64,000 nt of DNA from Sambucus nigra (lineage: Eukaryota > Streptophyta > Magnoliopsida > Dipsacales > Adoxaceae): the NCBI GenBank assembly GCA_949130495.1, contig OX422219.1:264725111-264789110 (forward strand), in the 5' to 3' direction. The notes below the pieces were generated by a model. The model did no database searches, was not told the origin of the DNA, and saw only the letters and a list, made by a program, of their open reading frames with translations. Position numbers and translations under genes: made by a program. Positions 24,649 through 35,830 of this stretch are shown here, piece by piece (position 1 is the stretch's first letter; each line of letters starts with the position of its first letter).

Positions 24649-25736
24649 TGAGAACGCGTGATAATTGATTAATTTCGCAAATTTCTAATATAGCACACTT
24701 ATTTAATTTCAGCCCCTAAACATGCATCTAAGGTGCGTGTGTCAACCCATAAATAAATAAAGCACGTGACACAAAAATATGCTGAGACACAGAATTCAGG
24801 AAAAAACCCCTTTCGGGTAAAACCTTTATTTCACTATGAATATACAAGCCGCAACTTACAATTACATAGAGAAATCTGCAATGGATCAACGCGCAGCCAA
24901 CCCACAAAGACACGCAGTCTTGAACTCAGCAAGAGAATACACGCAGCACCCTCCAAGGACTCGCAGCTCAAACAGCAAAGGAAGAACCGCAACTCTTCTC
25001 AATGACACGAAGCCAAAACACTTTGTAGAGACTCCCTCAGCAATGACACGCAGCCCTCGGTTGCAAAGATCTCTCCACAAAGATGAACAAAAACAAAGTT
25101 TGTGTTCTAGGGTTCCAAAAGATTCACAAAAGTAATTGGGATTTTTGGTGTGAATCAAAAAGAGTCTTGGGACTCAAAAAGGTAAAGACTTAGAGTATTT
25201 AGGACTCTGAAAATCGTCTTGAAAAGTCTTGAAAATTAACTCCCCGAAGTTGGCTTTAAATAGGAAAACTTTGAGCCTAAAAAATCTGCAGCGAATCTGG
25301 CCGAATTTATCCCAGTCGGACTGGTCCGGTTCTGAGGCGGATCGGTCCGGTCAAGCGGATCGGTTCTTTTATTTTGGCCTTCATCGGTTCGCTTGCGGTC
25401 CGGGGTATACTGGATCTGCAGCAAGCGGATCGGTCCGGTATGGGGTGGATCGGTCCGGCTTTCCCAGAAAAATAAAATCCTTTCAAAAGCCTCATTTTGC
25501 TTGAAAAAACTTACTTCTTATTTTTATAAAAAATATTTTATAAAAATTTCCCAATACTAAATATGAACTTTAAGGAACGTAAAAACAAAATTTTACCAAG
25601 CTCATTCTTGCAGAGGCTATGATGTTGAAGACGCTTTGATATTCGGATCCGTTGATGTAGATGCGATCTTGAGTTTCTTCAACGGTGTAACGGCGTACGA
25701 CATACAAATTGATAATAGACAAAAAATGTCCTTAAA
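24649..25736 (-). repeat. R7 3' LTR
   Basis: Same length as the 5' LTR. Its element start has mutated from TGTAAGG to TTTAAGG. Carries the same ACCGATCCGC-type boxes and TATTTAAA box as the 5' LTR. Small ORFs inside are duplicated in the other LTR and have no recognisable product. Confidence 0.92.
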
Positions 25737-25755
25737 AATCTCCCCCTATGTCTAT
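25737..25755 (-). other. R7 polypurine tract
   Basis: The minus strand reads ATAGACATAGGGGGAGATT directly before the 3' LTR, nearly the same as ATAGACATGGGGGGAGATT in R9 (46685-46703). Confidence 0.88.
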
Positions 25756-27298
25756 GCCGGTACATACATAAAAACATATCCAAATTATCAACTTATGACC
25801 TATACAAATCTACCCTCCCATGAACCCTAAAGATGGAAAGATACAAAGGTATAAATCTTCATCGTTTGTTCTTCAATCTTCAACAATCATAAAATCTCAA
25901 AGCTTTTCTCATCAGGGTGTGGAACATATTGATCTTCAATCTTCATACCTACACACATGAGACAAAGCAAATACCACGTGACATATCGAGTTTGAAATGA
26001 GGTAAACATGGATACCAATATATGATAAAAACATAAGCTATATTCAAACTCTCCCCCATAATATGATAATTCTTTCTCCCCCTTTTTTATCATGTCCCCA
26101 AAAAGACAAATGAGAAGAATGAATCAAATAAGCAAAATTGGGGTGTCACGGTACAAAACAGGGCATCAATCAATATGGTAAACGAGCTCTTGCAAGGAGA
26201 TGCTCAAACAAATCTTCACAAACTATTTTTGATTTTTCAATTTTTCGTGCAAAAAAAAATAGATACCATTTGAAAAAAATGATACGAAAATCACACCATG
26301 GATTTAAACTCAAACAACCAAGTCATGATAACGGAATGAATGGGTGTGAACACATTCGATAGGTAAATCAACTCAATCAATCATATGTGCACGATGCATA
26401 CGTGTACTCCTAACGAATGAACATCAAAGGTATCCTTAGGTGTAAAAATTTGTTGAATTTAGATGACATCGTCTTATGCAAATCAACAAATCAAAGTCAA
26501 ATGATTTCCACCCCAATAACGTCCAAAACTATATAGCGCATTTTCAAGAATTTCAAGGACGTGCAAACCCGTTTTAAATTCTCCAACCAAACTCCCTCAT
26601 ATATATTTTCTTTTAGAGGTAATCTAAATTCTCAAACTTTGGAGAATTGGTGCAAAAACCTAAATGGCCCCTTTTTGGCATGAATATTTTTTATTGCCTT
26701 TCAATTTTTTCAGGCTCTTTGGACCTCGGATAATAAAATTCCTCAATTTTTTAGGTCCTTTTTAACGGTGGCTTTTGCGCAAAGGATAGATAATTACCTT
26801 TCGCAGCCCCTCCCCGTTTTACAAATAAAGCACACAAACTCACAAAAGGTTTTTATATGCACAATTTCCTTATCAAAATTTATCGCGCTTGGTTTGTTTT
26901 AAGGACAGGATTGAAGTGAAAACACCCAACCAACATGTGATAAGGCAAGCACAATAATCAAACAAATCCGTGCATGTGTGCAATAAAGGAAACATGAGTC
27001 AAATATGTAGGAAGTAACAATTAATTACATCTTAATGACTCCAAACATATAAAGCACATGGATGAATTGACCTATTGTCTCAAAACACTATCAAATAGTC
27101 ACATGAAAATAATGGAATGATGTTGTGACTCGGTCATCCTAAGTGTTCATCCATAAACGGTGCAAACAAAATACAAAAAATCTCTTTGGATTTTTCAAAA
27201 TTTTTCAAAACAAAAATATATACAAAAATGATACATACTAGCAATAGGTAAACAATGTCATCATGAAAATCACCCTATGCTAGTAAACAAGTCAAACC
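25756..27298 (-). other. R7 3' non-coding region, homologous to the R9 post-pol region
   Basis: Between the gag stop and the polypurine tract. On the minus strand it carries TTGAGGAATTTTATTATCC, GGAGAATTTAGATTACC-like text and CCATGTGCTTTA in the same order as R9 45165-46684. No frame of meaningful length is conserved, so it is a conserved 3' untranslated region rather than an env-like gene. Confidence 0.8.
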
Positions 27299-29173
27299 TC
27301 AATCATTAGGTGCAGAGGGGTTTTCCAAAGGTGGTGACAACTTATGAAAAACCTCCATCAATTCTTGTGAAGTTTTGACTAAGAACTTAACTTGCTCGCC
27401 TAAATGTGCAAACTCTCTCATGTAGTCTCCGGGAGCATGTAAAGTATCATGTGTGGGTGCATGTGTGCCAGAAACACGTGTAGAAGCAAAACGTGACACA
27501 TAACCCAACTTAAAGCAAAATTCCCTAAGGTGTCCTCTCCTCTTGCAATGTGAGCAAACATAAATAGGCCTAGGAACACCTATCTCAAAAACTCTAGGAC
27601 GCACTCTCCTAATAGGAATGGGACGCCTAGGTGGGTTAGGGTGAGACACATGTGAAACTGTCACTAAAGTGGGAACCGGCTCGGGTGCTAATTGGGAAGA
27701 AGAAGCACTGTCATGACTTATTCCTAACTTCTCACCTTTACCCATAAGAACCACCTTTTCAACCTTCTTAGGTGCATTCTCAAACTTGACTTTGACCTCC
27801 CGGGCACGTTCGAGATCACTCTCGAGTTGGGATACACGTGTCGACAGACTAGACAACGTGTCGGTCAAATCACACTTCTCCTTTCTCAAAACCTCCTTCT
27901 CTTTCTCCAAATCTAAAACCTGACGACCTAAATCCCTATTATACTTCTTTGTTTTCAAGGTCTCGGTGTACAAATCTCTAAAAGCTTTTTGGAGCTCACT
28001 TTCATCTCCACTTTCACCCTCACTTTCTCCCTCACTTGAAGCGCTCAAACCATCACTATCACTTTCGTGTGCACTATTGTGGGACAAGGTGGGTGTGCTC
28101 ACACGACTAGAAAAAGCTACAAACTTCTCACCACTAGTCTCATCACCCTCACCTTCACTACTATCACTAAGTGTGGCGGACATAGCTACTTTCTTTCCTT
28201 TCTTTCTAAGCCACGTAGGACACTCAAACGAATTATGTCCCTTACCCCCACATTCAAAACAAGTGACGTTCTCAAAATCTTCCTCGCACTCCTCATCGGA
28301 TTTATTTTCTTTTTCCCTCTCACCACTTTCTTTGGCCTTTCCTTTCTTTTTATTTTTCTCAAAAAAATTCCTTTTATTGGAAGAATTATTTTTGTTCATG
28401 TTGAGAAATTTTTTAAAATTTTTCGCAAACAAGGCCATGTCATTAAAATCAAAATCTCCCACAGAATCAGACTCATAAAATTTTTCTTTCTTTTTCTTAA
28501 AATGAGTCTTTAAAGCAATGCCTTTATCCTTAGCCTTAATGGTTTTGGGAAACATGTCAATCTCATAGGTTTGAAGATCTCCTACAAGTTCTTCCAACTT
28601 AAGTGATTTTAAATTTCCCAAAGAGTTCAAAACAGTGACTTTAGGAATAAAGCGTTTTGGGAGAGATCTCAAAATCTTTTTAACGACACGCGTGTTATCA
28701 ATCACCTCACCCAAATTAAAACATGTGTTAACAATGTCCGAAAAACGTGCATAAAAATCATCAAAGCATTCGGACTCGAACATGGTGATAGTCTCAAATT
28801 GGGTGGCCAAATTTTGTAATTTTGACTCTTTAACCGCGTTCGTACCCTCATGTGTCAATTTCAAAACATCCCAAGCCTCTTTAGACGTGGTGCACGTCAT
28901 AATTCGGCGAAACTCATCAGGAGAAACAACTCCAGAAATAGCACTCAGACCACGGGAATTAAAATTGGACAATTTATAATCATCTCCAGTCCAGGCTGAC
29001 ACGGGTTTTAAAGTGGTGATGTTATTAACAGTGACCGTGGGAGGAGTCCAACCATTTTCGCAAAGCAACCAAACACGCTCGTCAATAGATTTTAAAATCG
29101 ATTTCATACGAGCTTTCTAGTAGGCATAATTAGACCCGTCAAAAATAGGCATCTGATTATATAAGTGCTCCAT
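27299..29173 (-). CDS. gag: R7 gag polyprotein (SIRE-like, two zinc knuckles), early amber codon
   Basis: Capsid-type structural protein that would form the virus-like particle and bind RNA. The open frame has 602 codons from the ATG at 29107. Numbered from there: a copia gag domain of the UBN2/DUF4219 type at about 40-190, a lysine-rich stretch at 200-265, zinc knuckle 1 CFECGGKGHNSFEC at 283-296, an acidic Ser/Glu tract at 310-370, a coiled-coil segment at 367-450, and zinc knuckle 2 CSHCKRRGHLREFC at 518-531. Both knuckles are perfect CX2CX4HX4C. R9 homology shows the family start lies upstream at 29173; from there codon 19 is TAG where R9 has Trp. The frame after the stop is fully open, so either translation starts at 29107 or the copy is inactivated by one base. 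The stop codon is directly before the point where protease should begin. Confidence 0.85.
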
Positions 29174-29316
29174 AGGAAAAATTGCGATTTTTCACAAAAC
29201 TGATTTAAAAAAAAAATCAATATCAAAATTGCAATTTTTCACAAAACTGATTTAAAAAAAATCAATATCACACGATTTTGCGGAAAATAGGAATACGCAA
29301 TAAATTAGCGCAACCC
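29174..29316 (-). other. R7 leader with duplicated A/T palindromic block
   Basis: Short 5' leader between primer site and gag. Two tandem copies (29182-29273) of a block of about 46-49 bp, each with TTTCACAAAACTGATTT, an A run and TCAATATC. R9 has no such duplication. The leader is where packaging and dimer signals of retroelements usually lie, but no function can be shown here. Confidence 0.7.
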
Positions 29317-29331
29317 GCTCTGATACCAATT
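29317..29331 (-). other. R7 primer binding site
   Basis: The minus strand reads AATTGGTATCAGAGCGGG directly after the 5' LTR: complement of the initiator Met tRNA 3' end. Confidence 0.92.
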
Positions 29332-30419
29332 TGAGAACGTGTGATAATTGATTAATTTCGCAAATTTCTAATATAGCACACTTATTTAATTTCAGCCCCT
29401 AAACATGCATCTAAGGTGCGTGTGTCAACCCATAAATAAATAAAGCATGTGACACAAAAATATGCTGAGACACAGAATTCAGGAAAAAACCCCTTTCGGG
29501 TAAAACCTTTATTTCACTATGAATATACAAGACGCAACTTACAATTACATAGAGAAATCTGCAATGGATCAACGCGCAGCCAACCCACAAAGACATGCAG
29601 TCTTGAACTCAGCAAGAGAATACACGCAGCACCCTCCAAGGACTCGCAGCCCAAACAGCAAAGGAAGAACCACAGCTCTTCTCAATGACACGCAGCCATA
29701 ACACTTTGTAGAGACTCCCTCAGCAATGACACGCAGCCCTCGGTTGCAAAGATCTCTCCACAAAGATGAACAAAAACAAAGTTTGTGTTCTAGGGTTCCA
29801 AAAGATTCACAAAAGTAATTGGGATTTTTGGTGTGAATCAAAAAGAGTCTTGGGACTCAAAAAGGTGAAGACTTAGAGTATTTAGGACTCTGAAAATCGT
29901 CTTGAAAAGTCTTAAAAATTAACTCCCCGAAGTTGGCTTTAAATAGGAAAACTTTGAGCCTAAAAAATCTGCAGCGAATCTGGCCGAATTTATCCCAGTC
30001 GGACCGGTCCGGTTCTGAGGCGGATCGGTCCGGTCAAGCGGATCGGTTCTTTTATTTTGGCCTTCATCGGTTCGCTTGCGATCCGGGGTATACTGGATCT
30101 GCAGCAAGCGGATCAGTCCGGTATAGGGCGGATCGGTCCGGTTTTCCCAGAAAAATAAAATCCTTTTGAAAAATTCATTTTGCTTGAAAAAACTTACTTC
30201 TTATTTTTATAAAAAATATTTTATAAAAATTTCTCAATACTAAATATGAACTTTAAGGAACGTAAAAACAAAATTTTACCAAGCTCATTCTTGCAGAGGC
30301 TATGATGTTGAAGACGCTTTGATATTCGGATCCGTTGATGTAGATGCGATCTTGAGTTTCTTCAACGGTGTAACGGCGTACGACATACAAATTGATAATG
30401 GACAAAAAATGTCCTTACA
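29332..30419 (-). repeat. R7 5' LTR
   Basis: Starts TGTAAGGACATTTTTTG on the minus strand and ends ...CACACGTTCTCA. The TG...CA termini are intact here. Related to R5 and R9 at both ends but with a different middle. Confidence 0.92.
29938..30142 (-). promoter_or_regulatory. R7 LTR box array (ACCGATCCGC type) and TATA box
   Basis: Box copies in plus coordinates: 29999-30012, 30020-30033, 30039-30048, 30109-30121, 30129-30142, plus a decayed one near 30068. The one at 29999-30012 is a GGACCGGTCC palindrome. TATTTAAA on the minus strand at 29938-29945 lies about 55 bp downstream of the last box. One box with flank (AAATAAAAGAACCGATCCGC) differs by one base from the copy in R6. Confidence 0.65.
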
Positions 30420-31632
30420 GGCTTATTTCAAAACCCATTTTAAAACATCTCTTTGAAACCCATTTACACATAAAATCATATAAATTAAGTAGTTAATTTC
30501 ATGGATGCAAACTATGAGTAATCCTACTCATACTAAGCCTAATACAAGTAGTTAAACATGTTGAAATTTAATCAACTTCAAACCAACTCTAAAGTTAGAG
30601 TTTCCCACCTCAAATATCTCTAAAAATGGTGGGGAAGGGGTGGTGTAGGAGGAACAACCCCCGCCTTTAAAGGTGGCCTCAAGGGGTTACCACGAGCTCT
30701 TCTAAAATAAGCTCCATGGAAGCTCCATTGCTACTCTTCTTGTTCTTCACGAATTCCAACTTCTTCCTCTAAGAGCACCCCCTTCAAACCTCCTCTTAAA
30801 TCCGAAGATACCTTATTCTTTAACTCATAAATTTGTCTAGGCTTTTGTATTATGATGTAAAGGTATTTGAGGCTCTCTAGTGGTGGTTTCATGTTGGAGA
30901 TAGTGGTGAATGTGGGTTGTTATAGCCTTAACAAATCTGGGATATATACACTCCCATGGAAGCTCTAACTTTGCGAGAGATAGAGGGGGGATACAAATGA
31001 GGAGAGTTTTTTTTAAACCCTAATACACCCCCTCTTAAGTTTTTATACCATAAATGAAACTTAACCCGAAATACCTTGGTTTGTACCCTTTTGATGGTTG
31101 ACACCTCATAAAAATCTAATGGACATAAATGTACCAACACTGCATTTTCTCCCAACGTGGGTAGCCCTGGGAGGGGCGATCGACAAACCTGAGAGTCGCG
31201 GTCGAACGGGAATGGTGTAAGAGTTTCTCTTTTTTTGTAATTTTTCCCCATGGTATTTTTATACTTATTTTTGGGACCCTAGATAAGTTATTTTTATTCT
31301 TAACCAATGATCCTATAAAAATCGCACAAGGTTCCATTTTTCTGTGTCGTGTACCGCCAAAAATCGCATTATATTAACCTTGTTTGTTTCACATATGTTC
31401 ATCGACTAATTCGTGTCCTACCTCACCAATATGTTAATTATAACCATTTGAATTCAAATGTCCATCCATGCAGACCATGCAATGTGGAAATTCCTTTTTA
31501 AACCCTACGCGCGACGCGTCACATTATGAATAATTTCGGTCCAATACTTATGTATTCGATTCTTCAATTATATTTCTCAATAAAATTCTGAATTTATTAT
31601 TCATCATCTATTTTCTTTGGCGGGGTATTACA

Positions 31633-31890
31633 GGATGTGAGACTTATGCATCAATGGGTGGAAAAGTCACATGTATGATGGTGTGTAAATTCAAAAAATG
31701 TGGTTGATTTGGACAAGAATCAATTGATTATGGTTTATATCTTTACACTAGCTAATGGTATGGTGAGCTAGACATCCATATTGTAGGTAACAATTGCTTT
31801 GTCTACTATAGAGGAAAAGTATATGGCAGTAATGGAAGCCGTTGAAGAGGCCTTATGGATTTAGGGTCTTATTAGTGATTTGTGTATTAT
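31633..31890 (+). pseudogene. R3: copia RNase H fragment (right half of the split element)
   Basis: The plus frame shows DLDKNQLIMVYIFTLANGMV, stop, TSIL, then IALSTIEEKYMAVMEAVEEALW. These are the RNase H landmarks that normally follow the copia reverse transcriptase found at 13298-13941. The frame has stops at usual Trp positions. Together with the left half this shows that R4 inserted between the two domains. No copia 3' LTR could be recognised to the right. Confidence 0.8.
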
Positions 31891-34001
31891 AGAATATTGT
31901 GTGGTTGGAAAAAATAATTAGGATTGACTTCTAAACGCGATAAAATTTCAGCCCTATGGATCTTTTATTAATCTTGCATTGAAAAGAAAATAAGAATAAT
32001 GTCTAAAGATTATATCTAGGGTTTCAAGAATTCATACCATAGAGAATATTGTTGTGATTTGTGCGAGGGGAAAAATGTAGATGATGATGAAATATTTTCT
32101 TCCCTCCAAGGTATTTGAAAACCCTTGATGAAACCTTATGAACGCTAGCTTCTTATTCTGTATGATCCTCCCTAAAGTCAGGTAGGTGAGTGTCACCTTT
32201 TGAGATGAAAACATTTGCTAAAACATGAGATTTGGTGGCCTTCCTCTATCACTCTTGACTAAAAACATGAATAGTATTTTTTCTCACCCCTCTCAAACCC
32301 TAATGAGAAAAGATAATTAATTAAACCCATTTTTCACACGTTTATATGCAAGTACAAAAGGTGGGCTTAGGCTAAACTATATTTCTTAAGAGGATAAGCC
32401 TGACTACTTAGGTATAAGGACTACACCAGGGACCCAAGACAAATAATTAAATTATCTTCAAATAAATACTTGAAAATTCCAATTCCAATTTCCATAATTA
32501 TTTCCTTTCTTTACTTAATCGTGAATTAACTTCGCTAAAATAAATATGATTGAACTTTAATTTAAGTATCTCGGAAATCACTTGGACATAATGAGGTATA
32601 TTTGCAAAGTTTATTATTGTGCATAATATGACTCCTCATGTTAAGTGTCTAATACCCTCTAAGTGAAATCAATTTACTGTTAATTGACTTGAATCAACAT
32701 CTAATCAATTTCCTTGATTCTTAAACTCAACTTATTTTCTACTCCACCCGGTTTTTAAAATAATCCACCGACCGAGTTTTACTTAGTGGAAGAAAAACAT
32801 ATAAGTCTATAAAGGTGGTATCACAATCCATGGTATCCCATGGATGTGGATTCCTCCGTATTCTGATCTCATGCCTACTTATAAATCTATCACGCATATG
32901 CAGAGATCATTTGACCTGATATAAATCAGATCGCACCCATAACAATCAAGGCAAAATTCATGCAAGCATTCTAATATTCATAATTCTAGAGATTAAGAAT
33001 CTATGCACCCTTTACAAATAGTGTGAGATAGACTGAGTCTAATCATCAAAAACCTTAGACTCAAATACCATGGGTGGACGTTCAATACATTCCTGTGATA
33101 TACGGATCATAATTCTCTGTCCAACTATCAAACAAAATCTCGAGCCATCAGTTCCTGTAGTTTGAGATAAACTACTAGGATTTAATTGTAATCGTTCCAA
33201 TAGGATTTTAACTCCTGATATTGGTTGAAAATGTTTCAATAGTGATAGAATCAAAATTTTGATCCCCTACTAATCAACCCGAAGTCGAATCACTGGGATT
33301 CCTAATAAGCTTAATTGATCAACATGTCTATAATATAATTAAACCAGATATAAGGCACTCTTGTAACCATGATTCTTATTTCAATATGAACTGGCACACC
33401 GCTACTTAAAACTTAACCGTCATACATGGTTTTAAGAATAAAACCTCAATAATATCCTACTTAGTCTTAGAGCCATGTATCTAACTCCCAACCCATCTAC
33501 ATGTTATTTTTCTACCTCATAGTATAAGGATTAACCGAGCATTATTCGATATAACATTATGATAAACTTATCATCCATTTCGTTCATTCTCTTGAACTTA
33601 GTGAAGCGTACACTGAATACGCTTAACTCCTTTATGGGTTACGGGTTCTCTCGAACTTCCAATCGTACTTCTATGTACACTGAAACATGTAATAGCTAAT
33701 TTCACTTGAAAGAGCCTCGCTCGAATTACTTAAGAAGTAATCGAGCCATATAGCCTATTTATTTCTCTACAAAGTTATAATAACTTTCTCTTCCCGGCGG
33801 AGTCAACAATCAAAGATCTCTTTACACTCCAAATTATATCTCAACCTCCTTGGTTAAAAGGATATTCCGAGGTAAAAAAAAAACTTGGAATACCTATCCT
33901 ACCTAAGACCTAATATTTATGCCAAATAGGTACAAGACTATTAAACTAAAATCTATAGACCATGCGAAAATCATTACATATTTTAGTCTATTAACAGTAT
34001 A
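31891..34001. other. Unassigned, probably old retrotransposon sequence
   Basis: About 2.1 kb, no coding frame of note. The minus strand has LTR-like non-coding text (for example GATTTATATCAGGTCAAATG near 32910). This is the left flank of R8, so it may belong to the same old copia relic as R10, on the other side of R8. Confidence 0.45.
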
Positions 34002-34006
34002 GCATG

Positions 34007-34856
34007 TGATGAAACCAGAAATGGCACCACCAGGTCCAGATGTATGTAAGCTCAAACCAGACAACAATGGTGTACAAAAGATATAAATGTATAGACAGAA
34101 GGGGATGAGGCAAAGTAGAAGATGATACCAAATATAAGTGGTTCAGCCATAGCCTGCATCCACTCTGTAGTGTAAATGGTGATTTTCACTATAAGTATGG
34201 CACTAATGGCCTGTAAATACAACACTCAAGCTTTTCTCTCTCTTCTGTATATTTTAACAGAGTTTTGCTAGGGTTATGAATAATGAGATCCTTTTTCATG
34301 GAGAAGGTCCAGAGTATGTATAGGCTTGGGTGTATAGTTTACCCCCCCAAGCATGTGTGGAATGTTCCTAGGCACTGAGGTTGTGCCATCTGTCACTTTC
34401 ACATGTAGCAAATGATTAAATATTCCCTCACGTGGGGGAATGATTTAGTTACAACAGTTTCACGCACATAGGACTTGTGTCCCACATGCACTGCTCCACG
34501 CATTCACCAAACTACGTGCTCTGATAGTTTTCGACATTGGCTACGTGCTTAGGCTGAGGACTCTATCCGACCTTGGTGGCCAAGGGTGAATCTATGGTAC
34601 TATCCCTTGTGAAAAGATATTTTCCTCGTCCACTGGTCTCATCTTCTTGTCTCGTCCTAGACTTATCGATAATGAGTTAAACAAGTCTGAGGATACTCCG
34701 TTCTCTAGGAATGGTCCCCATTCTAGGGGACTGACATGGGTTGAGGCCAAGTAGTCTTCCCCAGGTTGAGTGACAACCCTTACTTCTTGGTCATTTAGTA
34801 AAGGTCATCTGAGGCCGAGGTTCATGGTCCTGGACGAGGTGATACTTAGCATATCA
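34007..34856 (-). repeat. R8 3' LTR
   Basis: Plus-strand ends TGATGAAACCAG and GCATATCA. Matches 53437-54316 with many substitutions. Contains CTCGTCC/GTCTCGTC boxes around 34620-34670 that also occur in the R8 tandem repeats. Confidence 0.9.
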
Positions 34857-35830
34857 ATCACCTCTCAGCTCTCGGTCTCTCATATATGGATGAGGTTGAG
34901 GGGTAATGATGTTGTGTTGTCAAACTTCTCTATTGATGACTGTTAAGGGGACACGCGTCAACCTTCTGGTGACTTGGTCACTTGAGTTGACATATGTTAC
35001 ACTTCCCATAGGGTTGTGTCAAATCAAGGTGTGAATGGCGGCTTAAATGCCTAGGGTTCTGTGCGCATTATGATGAGGCATTTGAGAAACTGCTCACCCT
35101 TTTGTGAAGCGTGCATGAATCATTGCTTTCATATAAATAGGAGTTGCATTTTAAACCTTTTCTTTTTACTAAGCTTTCCCTTTCATCACGTTTCTTGAAC
35201 CAAAGCCACTAACTCTTTGCACCCTCATTCCCAGGCATTGTCTCAAGGTTGTTTTTGCTCCTCCATTCCCATTTATTCTCAGGTAACCTTCTTCCACCAT
35301 TGTTATTCAATGTTTTAAAGTTTCTTGAGTCACTTTTACATTTTTCGACAAACTCGAACCCCACTCCGACAGCTCTTCCTGGCTATTTGGGGATTATATT
35401 TGGGCCTTGTGTGGTGGTTGAAGGAAGGTTTAGCCTTTGGGTAGTCTTTTGTTTCAGTTATAAGTTGCACCATTTAGATTTCCGTTAGGCTCTTGAAAAT
35501 TCTCCGGATGTGTTTTGTATACCCCCTTTTGTAAATTGTTCTTAATTGGAAAAATTATTGAGTTTCTCCCTTTTGATCTTTAAGTCAAACTTGGTCAATA
35601 ATAGAATTGTTTGTGGCTTCCCATATTTATTCGCTAAGTGTTACCTCATCCTCTGAATGTTAAGGACCCTATACAAATTATCTTTTCAATACCCAGTCTT
35701 GAGGGAGAGGTACTTCCAAGAGATATGCAGACTAGAGGATGAGGACGAGACGAGGCATCATGCCGACCCTCTTTGGAGATGACACCCTTTTCCTATTCCT
35801 CCCAAAGTAATTCTCCCCACTCTAGAAGAA
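34857..35830 (+). promoter_or_regulatory. R8 antisense ORF promoter and 5' untranslated region
   Basis: Lies between the 3' LTR and the antisense ORF. TATAAATA at 35132-35139 faces the ORF on the plus strand, followed by C/T-rich sequence and several CCATTCCCA/CATTCCCAG patches. The minus strand beside the LTR is purine-rich (34857-34881), which serves as the polypurine tract. A separate promoter for the antisense ORF is inference from the TATA box, its orientation and distance (about 690 bp to the frame). Confidence 0.5.

Larger units (their letters stand above)
24649..30419 (-). mobile_element. R7: gag-only SIRE-like copia retrotransposon (pol absent)
   Basis: Complete element of 5771 bp: 1088-bp LTRs at both ends (24649-25736 and 29332-30419), Met-tRNA primer site, leader, gag, a 1.5-kb 3' region and a polypurine tract, all on the minus strand. 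The flanks GTCTT (24644-24648) and GGCTT (30420-30424) form a nearly perfect target duplication. I counted about 25 differences between the LTRs by eye (roughly 2%), so it is the youngest insertion here. Protease, integrase, reverse transcriptase and RNase H are all missing: the 3' region follows gag directly and matches the post-pol region of R9 (from about 45165). This fits the described class of terminal-repeat retrotransposons that keep only gag. It would depend on pol from a related element. Confidence 0.9.
13942..31632 (-). mobile_element. R4: Tekay/Del-like Ty3/gypsy element carrying three later insertions
   Basis: Two LTRs of about 3.2 kb (after removing insertions) flank an interior of about 2.8 kb (after removing R6). 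LTR ends are TGTAAYGCC... and ...ATTACA. The primer site (22652-22667, minus strand TTGGTATCAAAAC) and the polypurine tract (18332-18350) agree on minus orientation. R4 sits inside the copia element R3; the flanks GGACT (13937-13941) and GGATG (31633-31637) are an imperfect 5-bp duplication. The interior has no intact coding region. Nested inside: R5 in the left LTR, R6 in the interior, R7 in the right LTR. Confidence 0.88.
22668..31632 (-). repeat. R4 5' LTR (interrupted by R7)
   Basis: Begins TGTAATGCCCCGACCC on the plus strand and ends ...CGGGGTATTACA. Colinear with 13942-18331. R7 interrupts it at 24649-30419; LTR sequence resumes as TTATTTCAAAACCC, matching about 15930 in the other LTR. 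About 3.19 kb without R7. Confidence 0.88.

Noticed and set aside
24766..25504. Frames of 60-99 codons in the R7 LTRs
   Set aside because: They recur in both LTRs only because the LTRs are duplicates; no motif and overlapping on both strands.
27966..28513. Plus-strand frames of 148 and 170 codons
   Set aside because: Antisense shadows of the R7 gag frame, rich in Ser/Leu/Phe because gag is rich in Glu/Lys.
33039..33254. 71-codon minus frame left of R8
   Set aside because: No motif, short, in non-coding relic sequence.
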